A stretch of DNA of 64,000 nucleotides from Cognaticolwellia sediminilitoris. Its GTDB lineage: Bacteria; Pseudomonadota; Gammaproteobacteria; Enterobacterales; Alteromonadaceae. Position 1 is the stretch's first letter, and the number at the start of each line of letters is the position of its first letter. The notes below the pieces were generated by a model. It saw only the letters and a list, made by a program, of their open reading frames with translations. It did not search any database and was not told the DNA's origin. The stretch covers positions 38,590-102,589 of the forward strand of contig NBOG01000012.1 in assembly GCA_002104535.1 (NCBI GenBank), given 5' to 3'. The position numbers and the translations under genes were made by a program. Of the stretch, positions 17,966 through 26,298 are shown in pieces.

Positions 17966-19378
17966 ATGAAGCTGAACTTTAAACTACCTTCTGTATATTC
18001 AATATTGTTTTTATTAACAATTTTAATTGCAGCGCTAACTTGGGTAGTGCCCGCAGGCCAATACGAAATGGCTAACAATGAATTGTTAGGTAAATTAGTA
18101 CCTGTATCTGGCACGTATCAGCAGATAGAAAGTAATCCACAAGGGCTAAAAGCTATATTGTTAGCACCAATAAAAGGCTTTTACGACCCCGTTACAAATC
18201 AGGCGAGAGCGATTGATGTCGCGTTGTTTGTGCTAATTATCGGTGGCTTTTTTGGTGTCGTAAATAAAACTAAAAGTATCGACAGTGCTATTGGACAAAT
18301 TACCGTAAAACTTCAAGGCCGAGAGATTTGGCTTATACCGACCTTAATGGGCTTGTTTGCACTAGGGGGTACGCTTATAGGTATGGCAGAAGAAACTTTA
18401 CCGTTTTATACCTTAGTTATCCCGGTAATGATCGCCGCGGGTTATGACAGTATAACGGGTGTAGCTGTGGTGATGATTGGCGCCGGCATTGGCGCTTTAG
18501 GTTCTACGATAAACCCTTTTGCCACTATTATCGCTTCAAACGCTGCAGAAGTTAGCTTTACAGATGGTTTAGCGCTGAGGATTGTGATTCTGATCCTTGC
18601 TTGGCTGCTTTGTGTTGTTTATGTGATGAAGTACGCAAAAAAAGTTAAAAGTAATCCTGAGCTTTCATTAGTCGCTGATCAAAAAGTGGCTGACGAGAAG
18701 CACTTTTTACATCACTCAAGCGCAGATCAAGACAAGTCGTTATCTAGTCAACAAAAGCGAGTATTAAGCATTTTATTGTTAACCTTTGTGGCGATGGTGG
18801 TTGGGGTTTCTCATTATGATTGGTGGATGGCTGAAATTTCAGCGCTTTTTATTGCTGCAACATTACTTGTTGGTGTCGTTGCAAGAATGAAAGAGCAAGT
18901 GTTGACTACGAGTTTTATTGCTGGGGCTAGAGAGCTTTTAGGTGTTGCCTTCATTATTACGCTTGCCCGTGGCTTAGTGGTGGTGATGGACGAAGGTAAT
19001 ATAACTCACACATTTTTATTTTATGCTGAAAGTTTATTAAGTGACCTTTCGCCAATTCTGTTTATTAATACCATTTATTGGGTTGAATCATTTTTATCTT
19101 TATTGATCCCATCATCTTCAGGGCTAGCCGTACTATCAATGCCGGTTTTAGCACCATTAGCAGACTTTTCAAATGTACCACGAGAGTTGGTTGTTACTGC
19201 TTATCAAGCCGCGTCAGGTTTACCCAATTTAGTCACACCGACTTCTGCCATTGTTATGGGGGGATTAGCAATCGGCCGTGTTTCATATAGCACTTGGTTG
19301 AAGTTTATTTTACCGCTGTTGGCAATGATCGTTTTGTTGGTTATGGCGCTGTTAAGTGTTGGCGTAATTTTAAGCTAG
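17966..19378 (+). CDS. YfcC/DcuC-type membrane permease
   Basis: 470 aa, about 12 transmembrane helices over the whole length, and an N-terminus (FLLTILIAALTWVVPAGQYE) typical of the YfcC family (PF03606). Conserved glycine/proline segments such as GMAEETLPFY (~138-147) and NLVTPTSAIVMGG (~418-430) are in family positions. These carriers move C4-dicarboxylates, amino acids or peptides, probably with H+ or Na+. It follows the opine dehydrogenase directly and is the likely cytoplasmic-membrane importer for its substrate. No terminator separates the two genes. Confidence 0.82.
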   Translation: MKLNFKLPSVYSILFLLTILIAALTWVVPAGQYEMANNELLGKLVPVSGTYQQIESNPQGLKAILLAPIKGFYDPVTNQARAIDVALFVLIIGGFFGVVNKTKSIDSAIGQITVKLQGREIWLIPTLMGLFALGGTLIGMAEETLPFYTLVIPVMIAAGYDSITGVAVVMIGAGIGALGSTINPFATIIASNAAEVSFTDGLALRIVILILAWLLCVVYVMKYAKKVKSNPELSLVADQKVADEKHFLHHSSADQDKSLSSQQKRVLSILLLTFVAMVVGVSHYDWWMAEISALFIAATLLVGVVARMKEQVLTTSFIAGARELLGVAFIITLARGLVVVMDEGNITHTFLFYAESLLSDLSPILFINTIYWVESFLSLLIPSSSGLAVLSMPVLAPLADFSNVPRELVVTAYQAASGLPNLVTPTSAIVMGGLAIGRVSYSTWLKFILPLLAMIVLLVMALLSVGVILS

Positions 19379-19547
19379 TTGGTTAAAAAGAGTACAAAAC
19401 TATAACAAGAATAATGTCCTTAATTGTTAAGTTGTTATTTTTTGTAATTGAACATGTAGATTTAACAACACGTTAACGAAAAAAAATGTATAACACTAAA
19501 ATATTGGCAAATAGCCAGATAAAAAAAACACAGAGGAGAGACCCAAA

Positions 19548-22037
19548 ATGAATGTAAATAATAAGCAGGTTTTTAAAAAGTCTGCCCTATGCTTGGCTTT
19601 GAGTTCTGCACTGGCTATACCAAGTTATAGTTACGCAGCAGAAACAACAAAAAAGTCAGCTGTAGAAGGTATTGAGCGTATTCAAGTTACGGCATCTCGT
19701 CGAGCATCAACGGTGCAAGAAGCACCGTTAAATATCACTGCACTTGATGCTGATGTGATGAAAGATCAAAATATTACACAGTTATCTGATGTCGCACGTT
19801 GGGTGCCGGGGTTGAGTGTTGCTGACCAAGGTGGTCGTGAAGGCTCACCTATTATTGTTCGTGGTTTAAATACTAACTCAGCAGGTCCTGCCTCTGATGG
19901 TGGCACCGTTGCAACCTACATTGGTGAAATTCCACTGGTTGTTGACATGAAACTGATTGATGTTGAGCGAGTAGAAGTACTTATCGGTCCACAAGGTACA
20001 TTATATGGCGCAGGTACCCTCGGTGGTGCTATTCGTTATTTACCGAATAAACCGATTTTAGATGAAACTTCAGGTTCACTTTACGGCGATTTTTTCACTT
20101 TATCTGAAAGCGATGACAAAGGCGCCGAAGCGGGTTTTGTTTTCAACACGCCAATAGTTGACGATGAATTAGCGGTACGTTTTGCTTTTAATTATTTAAA
20201 TGAGCCTGGTTATGTTGATTATAACTATGTGGTGCGTGAAGGTGGTGTTTCATTACCCGACCCTGATTGGTCAAACGCTGAAGCAGTTAGCTCTAATTTA
20301 AAGCAAGTTAAAGATGCTAATGATGAACAAACAACAACGGCGAAAGCGATGATCCGCTGGCAGCCAAATGATACTTTTGATGCCACGTTATCTTACTTCT
20401 ATCAAAAACAAGATATCGGCGGCCGCTCAATTGTGCATGCAAATAGCTTAAGTGCGACAAACCCTTTGTCGATGGTAGTAGGTGATTATGAATCAACCTA
20501 TCGTTATGAAGAGCCTAGAGAAAAAGAAGACACCTTACTTAGTTTGGAAATGACAGTAGATTTAGGTTTTGCTGAATTAACCTCTGCAACAGGTTATTCA
20601 GAATTTGAAGCCGATGGTCAACGCGACCAAACTGATTTATTGATCCGTTTAGATTACAGCTATGAAGAGTTTCCTGGTTTTTCAGCATTTACCCGTGAAT
20701 TAGATGACGCGACAAACTTCACTCAAGAAATTCGTTTAGTGTCAACGGCAGACTCGCCATTAACGTGGATTGTTGGTGGTTATTATAATAAGTTTGAAAA
20801 AACGGAAGATAGCCGTGAATTTACCCCTGGCTTTGATCAATATGCCGTTGATAACTGGGGCGCAAATCAACTCCGCCCAGACTCTTTAGAGTATTTATCA
20901 ATCGTAAATGAAGAAGTTACTGAATCTGCACTTTTTGGTGAAATTACTTATAGTGTTACCGATAAACTGACCGTGATGGCGGGTGCGCGTTTTTATGACT
21001 ATGAAGTTAATTCTTCATCTGCCATTGATTTACCTTTGTATTACACTTTATTTGGTGACTATGCTGCTGATGAAGTAAATTTAGACTATCAAAGCACACC
21101 AACAGCAGCTGATGACGGTAGCTTATTTAAGTTAAATGCTAGCTATCAATTTAGTGATGACGTGATGGCGTACGCTACGATCAGTGAAGGTTTCAGAGTC
21201 GGTGGCTCAAATGGTGTAGCTGCTTGTCCTGAAGATGTAGCAGATTCTGATATTCAAAATGTTTGTGCCTTGCCTGATGAATCGCTTTATGAAGCGGATA
21301 CCACCACTAACTATGAGTTAGGTTTCAAAAGTACGTGGTTAAGTAATAAATTTCACTTTAATGCTGCCGTGTTTATGGTTGAGTGGGACAATGCTCAAGT
21401 GTCAGGTGCTACTTTCTATGGCCAACAACCTATCATAAGTAATGCCGCAACAGCTGAGGCAAAAGGGCTTGAAATTTCATCTCGAGCTATGCTTTCTGAT
21501 AGCTTAATTGCATATGCAACTTATGCTTATACCAATGCTGAGTTAACCAAAGACGCACCATATTTATTTCAAGTACTAAGTCAGGACCAGCTCGATGCAG
21601 GTGTATCGCAAGATTATTATGATGGTAAAGATGGCGACCGTTTACCGGGTTCACCAGAGCATCAGTTTTCATTAGGCGCGACATATTCAACTGAAGTATT
21701 TGACGATACCGCGTTAGACATTAACTATGGCTTAACTTATCAAAGTGACGTGTATTCTAAAGTTGGCCTACGCGCTGATGGTGAAGCCTTACCAGGTTAT
21801 GCTTTAAGCAATATCTCGGCGAGATTCTCTAAAGACGAGTGGTCGGTAACGTTATACGTCGATAATATGTTTGATAAATATGCAGTTAGTTCGGTGCGAA
21901 GAGACAAGGGCGATATTGGCTTAGCTCAGTTTCCGACAATGAACTCTAACGATGCTAGCTTGCAACGTAACTATGGTCATTACTTAATAACACCACGTAC
22001 CGCTGGTGTTCGTTTTGAGTATATGTTTGACTTATAA
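19548..22037 (+). CDS. TonB-dependent outer-membrane receptor
   Basis: 829 aa. A signal peptide (first ~30 residues, ending SYSYA) is followed by a TonB-box-like IERIQVTAS (~42-50) and a plug domain (~55-165). A beta-barrel with the usual alternating aromatic strands follows, ending in the terminal strand VRFEYMFDL. The receptor imports a ligand across the outer membrane with TonB-ExbBD energy. A strong GAGGAGAG precedes the ATG. It is 169 bp downstream of the permease, so it may have its own promoter but fits the same uptake module. No Fur-box-like sequence was seen upstream, so iron regulation is not indicated. Confidence 0.92.
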   Translation: MNVNNKQVFKKSALCLALSSALAIPSYSYAAETTKKSAVEGIERIQVTASRRASTVQEAPLNITALDADVMKDQNITQLSDVARWVPGLSVADQGGREGSPIIVRGLNTNSAGPASDGGTVATYIGEIPLVVDMKLIDVERVEVLIGPQGTLYGAGTLGGAIRYLPNKPILDETSGSLYGDFFTLSESDDKGAEAGFVFNTPIVDDELAVRFAFNYLNEPGYVDYNYVVREGGVSLPDPDWSNAEAVSSNLKQVKDANDEQTTTAKAMIRWQPNDTFDATLSYFYQKQDIGGRSIVHANSLSATNPLSMVVGDYESTYRYEEPREKEDTLLSLEMTVDLGFAELTSATGYSEFEADGQRDQTDLLIRLDYSYEEFPGFSAFTRELDDATNFTQEIRLVSTADSPLTWIVGGYYNKFEKTEDSREFTPGFDQYAVDNWGANQLRPDSLEYLSIVNEEVTESALFGEITYSVTDKLTVMAGARFYDYEVNSSSAIDLPLYYTLFGDYAADEVNLDYQSTPTAADDGSLFKLNASYQFSDDVMAYATISEGFRVGGSNGVAACPEDVADSDIQNVCALPDESLYEADTTTNYELGFKSTWLSNKFHFNAAVFMVEWDNAQVSGATFYGQQPIISNAATAEAKGLEISSRAMLSDSLIAYATYAYTNAELTKDAPYLFQVLSQDQLDAGVSQDYYDGKDGDRLPGSPEHQFSLGATYSTEVFDDTALDINYGLTYQSDVYSKVGLRADGEALPGYALSNISARFSKDEWSVTLYVDNMFDKYAVSSVRRDKGDIGLAQFPTMNSNDASLQRNYGHYLITPRTAGVRFEYMFDL

Positions 22038-22061
22038 AGATATACCATTGTGTGTATAGAA

Positions 22062-22087
22062 GTGCTCGCTTAGCGGGCATTTCTTTT
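22062..22087 (+). terminator. Terminator after the TonB-dependent receptor
   Basis: A 6-bp stem (TGCTCG / CGGGCA, one G-U pair) with a 5-nt loop is followed by a T-rich run. It is a modest terminator placed 24 bp after the receptor stop. Confidence 0.55.
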
Positions 22088-22170
22088 ACAGTTTGGTATT
22101 AAACACTTTCCTTCAGGTATTATTTCAATGGAGTGGATAATGCCTTTTTTAAATTTAACGTGTCGTAAGT

Positions 22171-23733
22171 ATGAATATTTCAAATCAAATTAGCACTGCG
22201 CAAAAATTCATTACCACCAAGCAATATAAATTGGCGCACCAATGTATTATTGAGCTATTGCAATTTGATAAATTTCACGCGGATGGATACTTTTTATTAG
22301 CGATTATTGCCAGTGAACACAACAATTTCAAAAAAGCGATTGTACTGATTGAACAAGCAATTGTGTTAGCACCTGAGCGGGCTGAATATATAGCTCATTT
22401 AGCGAAACACTACGTCTTCATCAATGATTATGTTAAAGCGAAACAATTGTGTGAAAAAGCAGAATCTTTCGACAAGCTAAACTCGCTTGAGCTAGACACT
22501 ATTGGTGTAGTTTACAGTAAGATGGGCTTGCATCATTGTGCGATTAACAACTTCAAAAAGGCTGTAGTTTTAGCGCCTAACAATGCCAGTTTTCACTTTA
22601 ACTTAGCGGTATCGTTAAAGTTTACCGGTGATTTTGAATCAGCGAAAAACGCATTTGAAAAAACCATAGATTTAGCCCCAAATTATTACAAAGCCTACTC
22701 ATCGCTTGCTAGCCTTGGTGAGGTTAATAGTAAATACCAAGATAAAATTCTCGCTTTGAATACCGATAAACTACAACCTGATGATGCTTTGTATATTGGT
22801 CATGCCCAAGCGCGGATTTATGAAAAGCAAAAGAACTACCAGCAAGCGTTTCAAGCATTAAACCAAGCTAAAATCGCCAAGCTTGCACATCTAAATTACC
22901 GTATCGCCGATGACCAAAAGATATTTTCAAGTTTAAAATCGGTGTTTAGTGAACCGCAAACAGGTAAAACTACTGAGAAAGCTGACGAGCCGATATTTGT
23001 TGTTGGTATGCCTCGTTCTGGTACCACCTTGGTTGAGCGTATATTATCGAATCATGCCGATGTTACCAGCGCTGGAGAATTGCAAAACTTCGGTCTTTTA
23101 GTGAAAGAGTTGTCGGCCACGTCGTCGCCTTTTGTCATTGACCCAGAAACCATTGAAACTGCGAGTAAAATTGATTTTAAAGCGCTTGCCCAACGTTATC
23201 TTGCCAGCACTCGTGTTATTACCGGCGAAACTGCTAGGTTTGTTGACAAAATGCCGCTTAATTTTCTCTATGTTGGTTTTATTGTTTCCGCTTTTCCTAA
23301 TGCGAAAATTGTTTGTTTAGACCGTAGCCCTCTAGACTCAATTGTCAGTAATTTTAGGCAGTTGTTTTCAGTTAATTTTTCATATTATAACTATGCCTAT
23401 GATCTTGAGACTACGGCAGAGTATTATTTACTTTTTAAAGATCTTATCGCTTTTTGGTGTGAAAAATTTCCAGAAAATTTTTATGTAGTTAATTATCAAA
23501 GCTTAGTAAATTCACCCGTTGAAGAAGCTAAAAAATTAGTTAACTTTTGCCAATTATCTTGGCAAGACAGTTTAGTGGATATTGAAAATAACAGTTCTCC
23601 TGTAGCTACTGCTAGTGCTGTTCAAGTTAGGAGTCCAATTAACAACCAGTCTGTTGGTAATTGGCAGCGTTATAGCTTTTGTCTAGACAAGGTCAAAGCA
23701 AGATTACAAACTGCCGGTGTGTCATTCGACTAA
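22171..23733 (+). CDS. TPR-repeat sulfotransferase
   Basis: 520 aa. The N-terminal half (~1-250) has several tetratricopeptide repeats (segments ending LAPERAEYIAHLA and LAPNNASFHFNLA). The C-terminal half is a P-loop sulfotransferase with the 5'-phosphosulfate loop VGMPRSGTT (~278-286) and a 3'-phosphate region near CLDRSPLDSIVSNFRQ (~387-402). Such TPR-sulfotransferase fusions are common in marine gammaproteobacteria and use PAPS to sulfate peptide or glycan acceptors; the acceptor here is unknown. The start is the first ATG of an open frame that covers the first TPR. It stands alone between the TonB receptor and nhaA. Confidence 0.85.
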   Translation: MNISNQISTAQKFITTKQYKLAHQCIIELLQFDKFHADGYFLLAIIASEHNNFKKAIVLIEQAIVLAPERAEYIAHLAKHYVFINDYVKAKQLCEKAESFDKLNSLELDTIGVVYSKMGLHHCAINNFKKAVVLAPNNASFHFNLAVSLKFTGDFESAKNAFEKTIDLAPNYYKAYSSLASLGEVNSKYQDKILALNTDKLQPDDALYIGHAQARIYEKQKNYQQAFQALNQAKIAKLAHLNYRIADDQKIFSSLKSVFSEPQTGKTTEKADEPIFVVGMPRSGTTLVERILSNHADVTSAGELQNFGLLVKELSATSSPFVIDPETIETASKIDFKALAQRYLASTRVITGETARFVDKMPLNFLYVGFIVSAFPNAKIVCLDRSPLDSIVSNFRQLFSVNFSYYNYAYDLETTAEYYLLFKDLIAFWCEKFPENFYVVNYQSLVNSPVEEAKKLVNFCQLSWQDSLVDIENNSSPVATASAVQVRSPINNQSVGNWQRYSFCLDKVKARLQTAGVSFD

Positions 23734-23919
23734 CCGCTTTAAAACTTCCTACCAAAGAACTGTATTAGTCAAAATAATTTCACATTTTACGTTATGCTTA
23801 ACCTGAGGGCATAAAGGCTCACTTGCTATTCGGTCGGTCAATTTATAAGTTAACCACTTGAATTTTAGATTAAATGCCATCAGGTATTAAAAGATAGAAC
23901 AAATAATTAAGAGGAATTA

Positions 23920-25263
23920 ATGACTAAAGACTCTAAAAATTTATTACAACGTGGCTTGGAAAATATTCACTCACCATTCTCTAGCTTTATTGGCGCGCAA
24001 ACAACCTCAAGCCTAATTCTCTTATTGTCTACTATCATCGCTTTATGGTGGGCAAACTCCAACTATGCGGCGACTTATGTAAACTTAGTACATACACCAA
24101 TTGGCTTATTTTTCGGTGATTTTGAATTTAAAGCCTCACTGAAACACGTGATTAACGATGGCTTGATGGTGATATTTTTCTTTTTACTTGGCCTTGAGAT
24201 TAAGCGTGAAGTGTTAGTAGGCGACCTTGCCCAACCTGAAAACCGCCGTATGCTGATTTTTTGCGCGTTAGGCGGCATGATATTCCCCGCGCTGATTTAC
24301 TCGTTATTTAACTTCTCGCTTGATTCGCAAATTGGTTGGGGCATTCCGATGGCCACCGATACTGCTTTCGCGCTCGGGGTATTAACTATTGTCAGAAAAC
24401 ATATTCCTGCAAGTTTATTAGCTTTTATTGTTGGTTTGGCGATTGTTGATGATATTGGCGCAATACTGGTGATTGCAATTTTTTATACTGAGCAAATTTC
24501 TGCTTTGTACTTGTCTAGCGCATTTGCTTTAGTTGCCTTTTTAGCGATAGCCAATTACGCCGGTGTAAGACAACCCGCTTTTTATATTATCGTTAGTTTG
24601 GCTACTTGGGTGTTGATGCTAAATTCTGGTGTGCATGCCACGGTGGCAGGTGTTGCTATCGCATTAACCGTACCAGCAAGGCCCAAATTATCTGCGGATA
24701 AGTTACTTGATAAAGCGAAATCAAAAATCAGTTCACTGCAAAAAAATGATAAGGACGTTGACGTTCTAGCGAGTAAAACTGATCACGAAAAAGTATTAGA
24801 AGTGAGAGATGTAGCAGAAGAAGCGAGTACACCACTGCGCCGTTGGGAAGATGCTTTAGAGCTGCCAGTATCATTATTTATATTACCGTTGTTTGCCTTG
24901 ATTAACGCTGGTGTGGTAGTTAATTTAACTTCATTTGTTGACAGTCTGACTCAACCTGTCGGTTTAGGTGTTATTTCAGGTTTAGTGTTAGGTAAATTTA
25001 TTGGTATTACCGGCGCTTGTTGGTTGGCACTTAAGTTTAATTTAGGCAAGCTTCCTGAAAACGTTAACTTTCAACACGTTATCGGCGCATCGTTAATTAC
25101 AGGCATTGGCTTTACAATGTCGACTTTTATTGCCACATTAGGCTTTGCTGGCCAACCTGAACAATTACAATATGCTAAAACCGCTATTTTAATTGCCAGT
25201 GTAATTGCCGCTGTTGCTGGTACTTTGTATCTTCGGATGATGTCAAAACAAGCACATAACTAA
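23920..25263 (+). CDS. nhaA: Na+/H+ antiporter NhaA
   Basis: NhaA exchanges cytoplasmic Na+ for 2 H+ at the inner membrane, giving salt and alkaline-pH tolerance. The 447-aa protein has the expected ~12 helices and the essential aspartate pair in AIVDDIGAI (Asp177-Asp178; equivalent to D163/D164 of E. coli). It is about 55 residues longer than the E. coli protein because of a hydrophilic insert (~265-300, rich in K, D and E) before the segment ELPVSLFILPLFALINAG. AAGAGG precedes the ATG. The SRPBCC gene begins 23 bp after the stop, suggesting one transcript. Confidence 0.93.
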   Translation: MTKDSKNLLQRGLENIHSPFSSFIGAQTTSSLILLLSTIIALWWANSNYAATYVNLVHTPIGLFFGDFEFKASLKHVINDGLMVIFFFLLGLEIKREVLVGDLAQPENRRMLIFCALGGMIFPALIYSLFNFSLDSQIGWGIPMATDTAFALGVLTIVRKHIPASLLAFIVGLAIVDDIGAILVIAIFYTEQISALYLSSAFALVAFLAIANYAGVRQPAFYIIVSLATWVLMLNSGVHATVAGVAIALTVPARPKLSADKLLDKAKSKISSLQKNDKDVDVLASKTDHEKVLEVRDVAEEASTPLRRWEDALELPVSLFILPLFALINAGVVVNLTSFVDSLTQPVGLGVISGLVLGKFIGITGACWLALKFNLGKLPENVNFQHVIGASLITGIGFTMSTFIATLGFAGQPEQLQYAKTAILIASVIAAVAGTLYLRMMSKQAHN

Positions 25264-25286
25264 ATTTTTAATCAAAGGAAATAATT

Positions 25287-25727
25287 ATGTATGAAATAAA
25301 TCATCGCGTGGGTATTAAAGCACCGACGGAAAAAGTTTATGCCGCGTTAACCACTAATGAAGGGTTGATGCAATGGTGGACCAACGATATTACAGGCGCT
25401 GGAGATGTTGGTTCGATTATCAAGTTTCGCTTTAATGGTGGCGGCCCTGACTTCTCTGTTTTAGAGCTTGTACCAAATAAAACGGTGCGCTGGCAACATT
25501 CAGGCAATATGCCGGAGCCGTGGGTGGGTACTGAAATTAGTTTTCAACTCAATTTTGATGGCGAGCAAACCTTCGTAAGATTCACTCATGCTAACTGGCA
25601 AGAGTCTTCAGATTTTATGGCACATTGCAGCACTAAATGGGCAGTATTTTTACTGAGTTTAAAAGATGCTTTAGAAACCAATAAAGGTCGACCATTTCCA
25701 GACGACATATCAATTGACCATTCATAA
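25287..25727 (+). CDS. SRPBCC (AHSA1-like) domain protein
   Basis: 146 aa. The START/SRPBCC helix-grip fold of the AHSA1 type is suggested by the N-terminal VGIKAPTEKVYAALTTNEGL and the WQHSGNMPEPWVGTEISF stretch. Such domains bind hydrophobic ligands or client proteins, so a function cannot be assigned. AAAGGA lies 8 nt before the ATG. It is close behind nhaA and probably co-transcribed. Confidence 0.75.
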   Translation: MYEINHRVGIKAPTEKVYAALTTNEGLMQWWTNDITGAGDVGSIIKFRFNGGGPDFSVLELVPNKTVRWQHSGNMPEPWVGTEISFQLNFDGEQTFVRFTHANWQESSDFMAHCSTKWAVFLLSLKDALETNKGRPFPDDISIDHS

Positions 25728-26298
25728 TTATTCCGATGAAGTAAAATTAATGTACTTTTAATAAACTTTTAATGCATTGATTTTACTTTATATTTTCTTA
25801 CGATATTTAAACCAACCTTAAGCTTTTTCTAAAATAATAATTCGACGCTTAAAGCACAACAACCGATATTTTTGTTCTGGTTACCGTTATCATGCAAATG
25901 TTGCTAGTGAATGACTTTCGCTATCTATTGAGGTTATTTTTTGTCAGAAGGCAATTAAATCTGTGTTAATGAATTCTTGCGTTGAAACACTGCATTTTAA
26001 AAATTCGCTCACCGAATGAGTCAATTACCTGTTGAATTTGCAATAAAAGTGTCAGTTTTTTTATCACTTTGAGTGAATGATTTTTAGAGGTGTTTGTAAT
26101 TTATTGTATTTTAATGATAAAAATTTAAGGTGCGATTTTTGCATATTGCCTGACCATTAGGTCAAGATTTCTATTGAAAAAATATCTAATGCGCTCCCTG
26201 TCACATGAATGTCACAGAAGTTAAAGGGCATAGCTCCACAAGTTTATAATTAATAAAAAAGTCGGTTTACCGACACTTACAAGTTATCAGGAGAAAAC
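25728..26298. other. Regulatory intergenic region upstream of the secreted nuclease
   Basis: 571 bp, very AT-rich, without a coding frame. It contains a PhoB-box-like direct repeat (26198-26215), an inverted repeat TGACC-ATTA-GGTCA (26151-26164), a small palindrome GTCGGT-TT-ACCGAC (26261-26274) and AGGAG just before the nuclease ATG. The rest shows nothing recognisable. Confidence 0.6.
26198..26215 (+). promoter_or_regulatory. Candidate PhoB box upstream of the nuclease gene
   Basis: Two direct repeats, CTGTCAC (26198-26204) and ATGTCAC (26209-26215), recur at exactly 11 bp. This is the geometry of a PhoB box (two CTGTCAT-like units with a 4-bp gap). It lies 84 bp before the start codon. 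PhoB activation under phosphate limitation is known for many extracellular nucleases; here it is inferred. Confidence 0.6.
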
